64,000 bases of DNA from AV40 sp963817335. Lineage in GTDB: Bacteria; Verrucomicrobiota; Verrucomicrobiia; Chthoniobacterales; UBA10450. The stretch spans positions 231,218-295,217 of the forward strand of contig CAWFNX010000004.1 of assembly GCA_963817335.1 (NCBI GenBank), given 5' to 3'. The notes below the pieces were generated by a model. The model had not been told where the DNA came from, did no database searches, and worked only from the letters and a program-made list of their open reading frames with translations. Of the stretch, positions 7,945 to 17,500 are shown one piece after another; positions within the stretch are counted from its first letter, which is position 1; each line of letters opens with the position of its first letter. A program made the position numbers and the translations under genes.

Positions 7945-9008
7945 CCATTCACGACGACATCGACAACTATCTCGCGGCCGATCTGCACGGCGACCTTTCC
8001 GAGGAGGAACGGAACGCGTTTCACACCCACCTCGTCGAATGCGCCGACTGCCGCCAGTTCCATCAGGAAACAAAAGCTATGAACAAAGTTCTGGAAGAAA
8101 AACTCGAAGCCGAAAAGCCCGACCTTGCGTTCGAGAATCGAATTCTCGCCGGTTTTCGAGATCGTGTTCCCGCCCGCGCAGGAAGTCTCGGCAGATTTCC
8201 GTTCAACCTCGTGCATTCGCGCGCAACCCAGCTGGCTGGCGTTGCAGCATTGCTCCTAGCGCTCGTTCAGGTCGGCAGAATGATTACCGGTGAGCACCTC
8301 GTCGCCGGTAGAAGCGAGTCGCAGCCTCTTCCACTTGAACAGTCCGTTGCGTCTACGATCGGACAAAATCGGGAAGCAGATCTCGCAAAATCGGCTGCTC
8401 TTCGCACGAGGAAAAACAGTTATGGCTATGGCCCGTTAAAGACAGCTCAGGATTCAGGTGTTGCCGCACCACCGCCGCCGGCAACCGCGACGGGTGGATT
8501 AGGACAAGCCGGACTGGTACCGGAATTCCATGAAGAGAAAGCGGCGCCGACGCAGGAAAAAGCAAAGAGGTCTTCTGACGATGAGAGCGTAGTTCAATCC
8601 GCGCCCGCAGGAGCGCCAGAGGCTGAAAATCCAGTTGATACTTATCGCCGCGATGATTCGGAACCGGCAGGCAACGCAAATCCTGCGTTGGCGAATCGAA
8701 AGTTAATCCGGAATGCGACCGTCGATCTCGAGATCGTGAGTTTCGATCAGGCGGTCCAGAAAATTACCGCGTTCGCGAGTGAAGAAAAAGGTTACGTCGC
8801 GACGACGAGCTCGGAGAAACAGCAGAACGGCAAACTGAAGGGCGAGATTGTGGTCAAAGTTCTGCCCGAGAATCTCGATCGGTTTCTACAGAAGATCCGC
8901 GGCCTTGGTGAGTTGAAAAACCAAACGCTTGGCACTGAAGACATCACCAAGAATTATTTCGACACCGAAGCGCGCCTGAAGAACGCGCGAGTGATGGAGC
9001 AGCGCTGA
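7941..9008 (+). CDS. Zinc-finger anti-sigma / DUF4349 protein, N-terminal part (frameshifted)
   Basis: The N-terminus carries an anti-sigma zinc-finger signature, HTHLVECADCRQFHQ (HxxxCxxC, about residues 30-44), so this is the likely partner of the upstream sigma factor. A short hydrophobic stretch (about 93-112) and a long disordered proline/glutamate-rich region follow. DUF4349 then begins near residue 240 (LIRNATVDLEIVSFDQAVQKI). The frame ends at LKNARVMEQR-stop, in the middle of the DUF4349 coiled coil. The rest continues at 9014 in another frame: restoring one C near 9004-9007 gives MEQRLIDMMKTKTGK. This is a one-base deletion, from either mutation or sequencing. Confidence 0.8.
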   Translation: MTIHDDIDNYLAADLHGDLSEEERNAFHTHLVECADCRQFHQETKAMNKVLEEKLEAEKPDLAFENRILAGFRDRVPARAGSLGRFPFNLVHSRATQLAGVAALLLALVQVGRMITGEHLVAGRSESQPLPLEQSVASTIGQNREADLAKSAALRTRKNSYGYGPLKTAQDSGVAAPPPPATATGGLGQAGLVPEFHEEKAAPTQEKAKRSSDDESVVQSAPAGAPEAENPVDTYRRDDSEPAGNANPALANRKLIRNATVDLEIVSFDQAVQKITAFASEEKGYVATTSSEKQQNGKLKGEIVVKVLPENLDRFLQKIRGLGELKNQTLGTEDITKNYFDTEARLKNARVMEQR

Positions 9009-9013
9009 TCGAC

Positions 9014-10015
9014 ATGATGAAGACCAAGACCGGCAAAGTCTCTGATCTGCTTCAGGTCGAAAAAGAACTCGGTCGAGTGCGGGAAGAGATCGAGAAGATG
9101 CAGGGCGAGCTCAAGTTCTGGGATTCACAGGTTCAGTTCGCCACCGTGACAATTTCACTCGCGGAAAAAGATCTGGAAGAAGCGGCCAAGTATCTGTTGA
9201 AGGAACGCGCGCAACTTGCGCTCTACACGCCGGAAGTCGAAAAAGTTTACGAAGATCTCAAAGCACTGGCGTCGGCAAAAGTTCAGATTACGAACGCTCA
9301 GCTTGATCGCGACAACACCGGTCGGGTTTCCGCGCGGGTGAGCATGCTGATTGCGCCGGAAGAAAGCGATGGCGTGATTGCGAAAGCCAAAGCGATGGGT
9401 CGGGTTGAAAATTTCCAGGTCCAAACCCAACGCGTCGCCCAGGGCGGCGAAGGAATGTCGGAAAACGCGAATACAAAGCGCGACAAAGTCGAACTGAATA
9501 TCAACATTTCGCGAGACGAGCAGGAGCAGGCGCTGCAACAAACGACTTTGCGCATTCGCACGTCGTCGGTGGATGAGAAAACGAAGGCGCTCCGGGCTTT
9601 GGCCGAGAAACAAGGCGGTCGGGTCCGGAACTCGACTTTTAGTCGCGACCCCGACGGCCGTGAATTCGCGAACGTGATGTTGCGGGTGCCGATAAAGAAC
9701 TACAGCGCGCTGATGCAATCGCTCGATGCGCTGGGCAAAGTCGAAAATGTCAGCGTGCAACGGCAGGACCGTCCGGATGTCGACCTCTCCAATGCGCCGG
9801 CGGATTTGTCGATTCAGGTTTACAGCCAGGGCAATATCGTTTCGTCCGACACCGGCTTGATCGCCACTTTGCGGCGCACCATTGCCCAAAGCGCGGGCGC
9901 GATCATGTGGAGCTTGCGAATGATTTGGGTTGCGATTGCGTTCCTCGCTCCATGGATCGTGGCGATTGTGGCACTGGTTTGGATCGTGCGACGGGTTCGA
10001 AATCGGCGGAGGTAG
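9014..10015 (+). CDS. DUF4349 protein, C-terminal part (continuation of the gene at 7941)
   Basis: Begins MMKTKTGKVSDLLQVEKELG, which is the internal coiled-coil segment of DUF4349 proteins, not a natural N-terminus. A second DUF4349-like repeat follows (about residues 160-260), and the chain ends in a transmembrane helix (WVAIAFLAPWIVAIVALVWIV) and a basic tail. Together with 7941-9008 it would make a protein of about 690 residues: cytoplasmic anti-sigma finger, membrane segment, periplasmic DUF4349. The stop codon lies at the edge of a REPIN-like palindrome. Confidence 0.8.
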   Translation: MMKTKTGKVSDLLQVEKELGRVREEIEKMQGELKFWDSQVQFATVTISLAEKDLEEAAKYLLKERAQLALYTPEVEKVYEDLKALASAKVQITNAQLDRDNTGRVSARVSMLIAPEESDGVIAKAKAMGRVENFQVQTQRVAQGGEGMSENANTKRDKVELNINISRDEQEQALQQTTLRIRTSSVDEKTKALRALAEKQGGRVRNSTFSRDPDGREFANVMLRVPIKNYSALMQSLDALGKVENVSVQRQDRPDVDLSNAPADLSIQVYSQGNIVSSDTGLIATLRRTIAQSAGAIMWSLRMIWVAIAFLAPWIVAIVALVWIVRRVRNRRR

Positions 10016-10070
10016 GTAGGGGCGATTGCCCTCAATCGCCCGCGGGCCGTTGGGGGCAACGGCCCCTACC
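10015..10070. repeat. REPIN-like two-hairpin palindrome
   Basis: Ends GGTAGGGG/CCCCTACC enclose GGGCGATTGCCCTCAATCGCCC and GGCCGTTGGGGGCAACGGCC hairpins. It abuts the stop codon of the DUF4349 gene and lies 60 bp from a second element. Confidence 0.8.
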
Positions 10071-10131
10071 TTGTGGATCGCTGCGGTCGTTGGAATAATC
10101 TGGATCGTGCGGTGTGTTCGTCGGGGGACGC

Positions 10132-10188
10132 TAGGTAGCGGCGGTTCACCGAACCGCCATGGCGATTGAGGTCAATCGCCGCTACCTA
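10132..10188. repeat. REPIN-like two-hairpin palindrome (inverted copy of the 7288 element)
   Basis: Reverse complement of 7288-7344 with a single mismatch (C for T in the GTAGYGGC stem). It ends 55 bp upstream of the chosen start of the hydroxylase gene. Confidence 0.85.
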
Positions 10189-10243
10189 ATCCCTCTTGCC
10201 CGCTTCTAAAACGAATCGTATTTTAATGATCAGGAGGATGTCG

Positions 10244-11254
10244 ATGAAGTCCGAGAGCGGGATTAGTTACAGCAACCCTGCGGTCGCCAGTTGTCCGAAG
10301 CATTTGCTCCAATTCGCGGTCGATCAGCGTTACGACGATTACACGCCGGTCGATCACGCCGTCTGGCGGTTCATCATGCGGCAGAACATTTTTTTCCTCC
10401 GCGAGTACGCCCACAAAGTTTATTTCCAAGGTCTGCTCGATACCGGAATTTCGTTCGAACGGATTCCGCGGATTGAAGAGATGAACGAGATCCTGGGCAA
10501 GATCGGCTGGGGCGCGGTGGCGGTGGACGGATTCATTCCCCCGGCCGCGTTCATGGAATTTCAGGCCTACAAGGTGTTGGTGATCGCGTGCGACATGCGC
10601 CAGATCCATCACATCGAATACACCCCGGCGCCGGACATCGTGCACGAAGCCGCCGGTCACGCGCCGATCATCGTCGATCGCGAATACTCAAATTACCTGC
10701 AGCGCTTCGGCGAAGTCGGCGCGAGAGCGATGTCGTCGAAAAAAGACTTTGAGCTTTATCAAGCGATCCGGCATCTATCGATTTTGAAGGAGCAACCGAA
10801 CAGCAACGCAAATGAAGTCGCCGAGGCGACGCGCGAAGTGGAACGCCGCTTCGCCAATCTTGGCGACCCTTCAGAGATGGCCCTCTTGTCGCGTTTGCAT
10901 TGGTGGACGGTCGAATACGGCCTGATCGGTTCGCTGGGAAATCCGAAGATTTACGGGGCCGGCCTGCTCTCATCGATCGGCGAATCGGTTTCCTGTCTCG
11001 AACCGGACGTGAAGAAGATCCCCTACTCCATCGACGCGATGAATCAGCCGTTCGATATCACGACCAAACAACCGCAGCTGTTCGTCTGCCGCGATTTCGA
11101 ACATTTGAAAGACGTGCTCGAAGAATTCGCGAGCAAGATGGCCTATTCGGTCGGTGGCCTCGAAGGAATCAACAAAGCGATCGAATGCGCCAACGTCGCC
11201 ACCTGTCAGTATTCGTCAGGGCTGCAAGTCACCGGCGTACTTTCGACGAAGTAA
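10244..11254 (+). CDS. phhA: Aromatic amino acid hydroxylase (phenylalanine 4-monooxygenase), catalytic part
   Basis: The catalytic domain is clear: DIVHEAAGHAPIIVDREY carries the two iron-ligand histidines of the HExxxGH motif, and the glutamate ligand lies in WWTVEYGLIG. The enzyme hydroxylates phenylalanine to tyrosine using O2 and a tetrahydropterin. The start at 10244 has an AGGAGG sequence 6 bp upstream. The frame closes at TGVLSTK-stop, but family members of this long bacterial type continue. Adding one T in the run at 11241-11243 gives VLFDEVIVDQKRTPIYL, followed by ALAYKDKELPGHGRDYHK, which belongs to the same family. The pterin cofactor genes lie 9 kb downstream. Confidence 0.9.
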   Translation: MKSESGISYSNPAVASCPKHLLQFAVDQRYDDYTPVDHAVWRFIMRQNIFFLREYAHKVYFQGLLDTGISFERIPRIEEMNEILGKIGWGAVAVDGFIPPAAFMEFQAYKVLVIACDMRQIHHIEYTPAPDIVHEAAGHAPIIVDREYSNYLQRFGEVGARAMSSKKDFELYQAIRHLSILKEQPNSNANEVAEATREVERRFANLGDPSEMALLSRLHWWTVEYGLIGSLGNPKIYGAGLLSSIGESVSCLEPDVKKIPYSIDAMNQPFDITTKQPQLFVCRDFEHLKDVLEEFASKMAYSVGGLEGINKAIECANVATCQYSSGLQVTGVLSTK

Positions 11255-12037
11255 TTGTCGATCAGAAACGGACCCCGATTTATCTGCACGCCAAAGGTCC
11301 GTGCGCCCTTGCTTATAAAGACAAAGAGCTGCCGGGCCACGGCCGCGATTATCACAAGGAGGGATTTCGGTTCGCCGATCGGAAATTGGAAACCGACGGA
11401 AGTTAAGCAAGGCAAGAAAGCGAAACTGGAATTCGAGAGCGGCATCACCGTTGAAGGCAAGATCGACAAATTGCTCGAACGCGACGGCAGACTGGTGTTG
11501 ATCACATTCTCGAATTGCACTGCCAAATACGGCGATCGCGTTCTGTTCGATCCGAGTTGGGGAAATTACGACATGGCGGTGGGCGACCGGATCAGCTCGG
11601 TGTTCAACGGCGCGGCGGACAAGGATGCTTACAACCAGGTCGCGCTCGTTCCGAAAGAGCGCACAATCAAGGTCCCATCGGACGCGAAACGAAAGAAGCT
11701 GGAGAATCTATACGCTCAGGTCCGAAAGATTCGCGAAACCAGGAAAGGTTACGAGCGTTTGGGCGAAATCTGGGAAACACAACAGGCGGAACATCCGGAA
11801 GATTGGCTGTTGTCGATGGAGATCTTCGAAATTCTCGACACTATGCCTGTAGGGGAAGCTGCTAGCTTCCCGAATGGTTCCGAGCAAATGTCGTTAAAGA
11901 TGCGGATCGAGAAATTTCTCAACGACAAAAAATCGAAGACCAAGGATCTGTTGACCCTGATCAGCTGGGGATTCCGGTTAGTTGAGTATCATAAGAAGCC
12001 GGAATACCAGGCCGCCCTGGCAGCGTCGCGGAAGTAG
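11255..12037 (+). CDS. Aromatic amino acid hydroxylase, C-terminal accessory domain (frameshifted continuation)
   Basis: From about 11365 this frame encodes GSPIGNWKPTEVKQGKKAKL and then LFDPSWGNYDMAVGDRISSV, matching the extended C-terminal domain of the roughly 580-residue Bacillus-type hydroxylases. The first 36 codons are out of frame: the true segment between 11243 and 11365 is read in the previous frame. Two opposite one-base changes in T runs (11241-11243 and 11365-11367) would restore a single protein of about 597 residues. A REP-like hairpin at 11852-11871 is translated in frame as PVGEAASFPNGS. The role of the C-terminal domain is not known to me. Confidence 0.7.
   Translation: MSIRNGPRFICTPKVRAPLLIKTKSCRATAAIITRRDFGSPIGNWKPTEVKQGKKAKLEFESGITVEGKIDKLLERDGRLVLITFSNCTAKYGDRVLFDPSWGNYDMAVGDRISSVFNGAADKDAYNQVALVPKERTIKVPSDAKRKKLENLYAQVRKIRETRKGYERLGEIWETQQAEHPEDWLLSMEIFEILDTMPVGEAASFPNGSEQMSLKMRIEKFLNDKKSKTKDLLTLISWGFRLVEYHKKPEYQAALAASRK
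11852..11871. repeat. REP-like hairpin inside coding sequence
   Basis: GGGGAAGCTGCTAGCTTCCC preceded by CTGT-A. The same half-element forms one arm of the REPIN-like palindrome at 20694-20748. Here it is in frame within the hydroxylase C-terminal domain. Confidence 0.6.
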
Positions 12038-12158
12038 CATTGCCATAACTCGCTGCCTGCCGGTTGTACCTGGCAATTTGCTTCCGAGTTTTCCGTCGGA
12101 TTAAGTTTGATGTGTGAGTGCCAGGGTCCTAGAATCGCGCTGATTACCGCCGTTTTTG

Positions 12159-13610
12159 ATGCACAATCGCGCGATAACCGTAATCGCTGCTGTATTGGTT
12201 GCCGGCTGCATCCAGCAGGTGGCGGCAGCGCCACAAGAAACCGAGATTCCGGGTGTTACCGCGGAGCTTACTGAAGCGCGGCAATACGATGGAGCGCTTC
12301 ACATCGGCATTACGCTGCACAACAGCACTAACAAAAGCGTTTCGGTTCCGGACGGTTTGAGATACGCCGATGTCGTGCTGATCGATAAAGCCGCGAATCT
12401 GAAACATTATCCAATAAAGGATGCCGCTGGGCACGTTCTTGCCGGTCCGATCGCAGACTGGAACGAAGGGGGTCGTTGGTTTATGCAGCTGGAGCCCGGG
12501 TCCCAGACTGTCATGTGGATCCTGTTTGAGCCGGTCGCTCCTGGTTCCAAGCTCGCTGTGCAATGTCCGCATCTTCAGCCATTGGAGAATGTCGCCGTCA
12601 CTGAAGGGCCGCCGGCCGGGGATGCCCAAGTCGGGAGCGACGCGTCTGGCGTTCATGGCTCGGTGATGGAAGCAACCCGAAGCGAAGGTCAATTGAAGCT
12701 GAAGCTGAAGATAGTGAATCAAGGTAATTCAAGGGCGAAAGGAGCAGGCATTCGTTACAGCGATGTTTACGCACTGGATGCTCAGGGCAAGCGCGCCTAT
12801 CCGTTGCTCAAAGGATCGGATGGTCTGTTCATCGCAGAACCGCGTTCGGACAAAAACGAAGGCGGCCGCTGGTTTCTCTCTGGAGTCAATCCAGAACAGC
12901 AAGTTTTTATGAGCCTCACCTTTCAGGCGCCCCCCGATAACGTAAAGAACGTCGACGTAATCGTTCCCCGATTCGCACCGTTCGAGAATGTTGCGATCAG
13001 CGGGGAAGGCGGCGCACAAGCATCTGGAATCGCCGTTGCCGGTAAATCGGTCGAGCTGGAGCGCGTTCTTAAAGATCTGAATGCCGATGTCACACAACAG
13101 GAGATCAAAGTAAATCTCGCCGCCGATCTGTTATTTGATTTCGACAAAGCAGACATCAAACCGGCCGCAGAACCGCAACTCGACAAAGTAGTGACGATTT
13201 TGAAAGCATATCCTGATGCCCATGTCACTATTGACGGACACACCGACGGTAAAGGCTCGGACGCCTATAACCAAAGTCTTTCGGAGCGTCGCGCCCAAAC
13301 CGTGGCGCAGTGGCTGAGCGGGCGTTCGGGAAGTGGCGCGGCAAACTTCGAAACCCATGGCTTTGGAAAATCCAAGCCGATCGCACCGAACACCAAACCC
13401 GATGGCAACGACGATCCAGAAGGCCGAGCAAAAAATCGTCGGGTAGAGATTGTCGTGAAACGAGCGCAGTCCGCTTCCGCTGCGACAACACCAGAAAGAA
13501 ACTCGGCTGCACCGCCGGCAAGCGCGACAGTTGCGCAAAGTCCGAGTCCGAGCCCAACGAAAGCGCCAACCGATCCATTCACCGGCGCCGAGAGCACGCC
13601 GGGCCCATAG
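12159..13610 (+). CDS. OmpA-family outer membrane/peptidoglycan-associated protein
   Basis: A 483-residue protein with an N-terminal signal peptide (MHNRAITVIAAVLVAGCIQQ, possibly a lipobox at AGC). Two related beta-rich repeats follow (about residues 30-150 and 170-285), each containing a GGRWF motif (NEGGRWFMQ and NEGGRWFLS). An OmpA C-terminal domain comes next (about 325-430), with LLFDFDKADIKP, VTIDGHTDGKGSDAYNQSLS and RAKNRRVEIVVK, the standard peptidoglycan-binding elements. The tail is Ser/Pro/Ala-rich. It probably tethers the outer membrane or a surface structure to peptidoglycan. The ATG at 12159 directly follows an in-frame TTG. Confidence 0.85.
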   Translation: MHNRAITVIAAVLVAGCIQQVAAAPQETEIPGVTAELTEARQYDGALHIGITLHNSTNKSVSVPDGLRYADVVLIDKAANLKHYPIKDAAGHVLAGPIADWNEGGRWFMQLEPGSQTVMWILFEPVAPGSKLAVQCPHLQPLENVAVTEGPPAGDAQVGSDASGVHGSVMEATRSEGQLKLKLKIVNQGNSRAKGAGIRYSDVYALDAQGKRAYPLLKGSDGLFIAEPRSDKNEGGRWFLSGVNPEQQVFMSLTFQAPPDNVKNVDVIVPRFAPFENVAISGEGGAQASGIAVAGKSVELERVLKDLNADVTQQEIKVNLAADLLFDFDKADIKPAAEPQLDKVVTILKAYPDAHVTIDGHTDGKGSDAYNQSLSERRAQTVAQWLSGRSGSGAANFETHGFGKSKPIAPNTKPDGNDDPEGRAKNRRVEIVVKRAQSASAATTPERNSAAPPASATVAQSPSPSPTKAPTDPFTGAESTPGP

Positions 13611-13616
13611 TCTCCG

Positions 13617-14558
13617 ATGAAAATTTTCGCGCTGGCGCTGCTTTGGCCAGCGATGATTCTGAGCGCGGCGGAATCATCAGGGTGGAAGATCGATCCCGAA
13701 CCAGCGCTAACGCCGGGGGTCCTCGGTGAGTGGGACGATTGGGCGATTGTGAATCCGACAATCGTGAAAGTTGCTGATAACTGGTGGATGTTCTTCGAAG
13801 GCAGCCAGTTTGATAACGAAGGTGTGCACTCCGCCTTTGGAATCGCACAAAGCGATGATGGCCATGTCTGGCGTAAGCACTCACAAAATCCGCTCTTCAG
13901 GCCCGAGGTGAACAAGACACAATCCTGCTCGGCCCCATCGATCACACGATGGCGCGATGCGTTTTGGATGGTCTACGTCGTCAGCGAAGATCCGTTCCAT
14001 CCGTCCGACGCGCCAGTTACCACCCGACTTGCGCGATCCGACGATGGCTTGACTTGGGACGACGTAGCCGGAGCGCGGCTTCCAATTTCCTCCACAATAT
14101 CTTATCCGCTTCGGCCCTGCCTCTATTCTCAAGATAACGAGTTACATCTGTGGTGGATCGGTCCGACAAGTCCTGGTAGTGATGCGTTATTTCATTCCGT
14201 TTCCCAAGACGCGCAAACATGGTCGATGCCGGACCAGCAAGCCACCAATGAGATCGACTCTCGCCGAATCTGCTGCGCCCGCGTTTACCCATCGGGCAAT
14301 TCCTGCATCCTTAGCTACGTTGCTTACGACGAGTCGAAACGGAGCTGTTTTCTGGTGACGAAAACTTCCGCTGACGCGCGCAATTGGATTTCCAAGGGAC
14401 CACCGGAGTTTTGGTTGCCATCGCACTTCGAGCATCCGGCGCCGTGGATTGTATTCGAGAGCGCTGGAGCTCACGTGTTTTACTCGGTGCAAGACAACGA
14501 AAACGGCCAGCAACTACGCAGCGCATATTGTGAAAAGCAGGCCTATGCATCGCCTTAA
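13617..14558 (+). CDS. Secreted beta-propeller, glycosidase-like protein
   Basis: A 313-residue protein with a signal peptide (MKIFALALLWPAMILSAAES) and repeating propeller-type blades: WMFFEGSQFDNEGVHSAFGIAQSDDGHVW, FWMVYVVSE with ARSDDGLTWDD, and ELHLWWIGPT. These ‘SDDGxxW’ elements are shared by GH32/43/130-type five-bladed propellers and sialidase-like proteins. Catalytic acids cannot be assigned with confidence, so activity is open. It starts 6 bp after the OmpA gene and overlaps the next gene by 14 bp, so the three are probably one transcription unit. Confidence 0.7.
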   Translation: MKIFALALLWPAMILSAAESSGWKIDPEPALTPGVLGEWDDWAIVNPTIVKVADNWWMFFEGSQFDNEGVHSAFGIAQSDDGHVWRKHSQNPLFRPEVNKTQSCSAPSITRWRDAFWMVYVVSEDPFHPSDAPVTTRLARSDDGLTWDDVAGARLPISSTISYPLRPCLYSQDNELHLWWIGPTSPGSDALFHSVSQDAQTWSMPDQQATNEIDSRRICCARVYPSGNSCILSYVAYDESKRSCFLVTKTSADARNWISKGPPEFWLPSHFEHPAPWIVFESAGAHVFYSVQDNENGQQLRSAYCEKQAYASP

Positions 14559-17500
14559 GATTGAACTCACGGCAGTGCTCGGCTGCGTATCCTTTGCCGG
14601 AAATGGTATCTTTGCTCAAGGGAATGCGGGAGTGCCGGAACCGGGTTCCACGACCAGCGATGGATTTACCGTGTCGGCTCTCTGGCAGGTTGAATACACC
14701 CACGAGTATCATCACCGCGAGTGGGTCGGTATTCGCGCTCAGCAGTTTGGACCGTGTCATACCGGCGACTTTGAGCATTCCTCGGAGACATTGAGAGAGA
14801 CGGTCGATGTCACGGAAGAAGTGAACAAAACAACGAAGCAACAACGAGCCGTAGTTAAGGACGGCAAGTGGCATTGGGAAGCTCATCAAGAATCATGCGA
14901 TCCCGCCCACAAATACGACGATTCATTGGACGGAAGATTTGATGATGCCTCGATCCACCACGACACCGACCAAGATGGCAGACCAATGGTTTCGTTCCAA
15001 GTGCACGCGGTATCCCCCAAGAACTACGTGGCGAAATTCGGTCATCCGCAGCCAACCGTCCCATCGCCCTCTTGTCACGTTGCCTACCAAGCCGACAATC
15101 TTACCTACAGGCACAAGGACGGAGCGACAATAGGCCCAACGAAACAGGGCTCGGGCGGCAAATGGACGAGTCATCTCATTATCACCCGCACGGCACAGAA
15201 AATTGAGGCTGAAATCAAGCCCGGCCCCGGATTCAAGGAGTGGGTGCCAACTCTCGACAGCAAAATTCCTTTCGAAGCACGGGTCGTTAGTCCGCCTGAC
15301 TTACCGGTGCAGTGGAAAATATCACTTTTCAAAACATCAAATCTTCCCGGGGTTTGTAATGATGCGAACATGCCGCCAAATGTTGCCTCACGCTGGCAGA
15401 ATCGAATCAAACGAGGCAGCTATGATCTGGTTTTTGATTTTCGTAACTACGGTAAAACCAATCCGCTATTCAAACCCGTGGACGAACCCTGGCAAGTACT
15501 GGAACCCGTTCGGCAATCCAACAGCGTTGCATTCGACGTGAATTGTCTAGACTACGGCGCTTCCGGCCGCGTGATGGCAGTAGCTCACGCGGCAGGCGCG
15601 TACGCTAGTGCAATTTATAAAGAAACAGGTGAGCCCTTCGTGCGCATTCCGTGGGCGCCCAACGCGCAGCTGGATAATCACATGGCGATGCACGCCAAAA
15701 CCTATACGGGCGAAGAAAAATACTACGCGCGCGATCCAAAGGACGACATCGACGACTCTCCGGCAGGTACGTCATCGTGCAGTGGTGATGGCCTGAGCAC
15801 TTTTGAGGAGTATCGCGGATTCTACGTGCGCGATGACGGAGATTTTGCCGTGAACGCTAGGCCAGTTTTCAAACGTCTCGACCCCGACAAGAAAGATGTA
15901 TTTATTGTGATGGATGACCACAGCGCGGTTCTTCTCGGCCGATATCTCGCGGATTTTCAAAATGCGAGCGGCCTTGTTGTCCATCGCATTGGGTCACGCG
16001 AAAGCTGGTTGCACGTCGATCCATTCTTCTATCCCGTCGCGAACTTTAATCGCGCGACGGAAGACAAAGCGCAGCGTGCTATTCGATTGAGCGAGCTACC
16101 CATCGAAGACGATGGAGTTCTTGGAGACACCTCCCCGCATATCGGACCGCCACGTCGCGTGAAGCTGGTGCGGGTGGACTTTCAAAAATGCGTCGAGGTT
16201 TGGAAAAACCTCGGAAACTGGGTGCAATACACTGTCGTGCACGAGCTGGGCCACGCAGTGGGCATCGCGCATCACGGCGATAACCCCGACGACGACGCTT
16301 CCGTGGCTCTCGAGGGAGCAGAACATAGCGGAAACTCCGATTGTCCAATTCGTTATCACACCGCCGGATTTTATCTCCACAAAGCATCAACGGTCGAACC
16401 GTCACCAAAGCCGCAAGTTTACGACAATAGTCATGATCAATTAAGGGTTGGGGTTTTTTGTAATTCCGCGTTTGGTACAGGCCGCAATACGAAACGGACA
16501 GACGGCCGTTATTACTGCGGCGACGCAGATCGCGGCAACTGCGCCGGGCAAATCGTGGTCAACGACAATTGCCAGAATCCAAATTATCCCGGGGAAGATA
16601 AAGGCCCGCCGGCCACCACCCGCATTTCAACTCATGCCGATCCGGTCGAAAATCGCGAGAACTCAGAGCTGGCCGACGCCAGCGTCACAGCCGAATTGAG
16701 TGCCAACGAAGGAGATGTCGTCGCTGGCGAGCCGGTCATCTTCCAGTTGCATATCGTTCCGTCCAGCACCGACCGACACGAGCAGCAGAAAACAGTCGGC
16801 ACAGCCGGACAAAATTGGACCGACAAGGTATCATTCAAAATAACCGACCCGACAGGTAAGGAGATGCCGGTCAATCTTCGACATCTTGGCGCGGTCCAGA
16901 AAATATCGTCGGATCGAAATGTTCCGACAAGCGTCACGTCGCCTGGGCAATTGAAAATGGAACCCGGCGCTATGTATTTGAGTCAGTTCGCCCTCGACGC
17001 TGCCGAGACGGCGAAACTTTCTGGAAAATTTCACGTCGTTGCGGTCGTGCCATTCAACGACGGTTCGGTATCGTCTGGCGAAGCAGAAATCGAAATTAAA
17101 TTGCCCCGCGATTTTTCGTCGAACGAACGAGCTGGACTGGAGCTACGACGGATTCTGGCCAACGCCCGCGTCGCATTTGTCGACGAGAAATTTGGCGAAG
17201 CCGAGAAACTTTGCCGGGATGCGGTCGCAAGAGATCCTAGCTCATTCCAAGCACACTTGTTGCTCGCCCGTAGCTTGGCAAAACAGAACAAAGACCGCGA
17301 AGCGTACGACGAGTTCGGCAAGTCCCTCCAGTTACGCGGCAAGCCACCCAATCGGGTGAATGAACCGCCATACGAAATCACGTTTGAAAGACACCGGCTC
17401 GCCGACAAGCTCGGAATCAAACCCGAACCACCGCAGGCCGCGAGCCGACCGTTTTCGACGCATTCCCTTACCGCCGAAAGCGGGACTGGAAAATCGACGT

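Noticed and set aside
7288..10188. Repeated palindromes as a CRISPR array
   Set aside because: Copies are inverted, irregularly spaced by kilobases and have no spacers or cas genes; they fit REP/REPIN-like elements.
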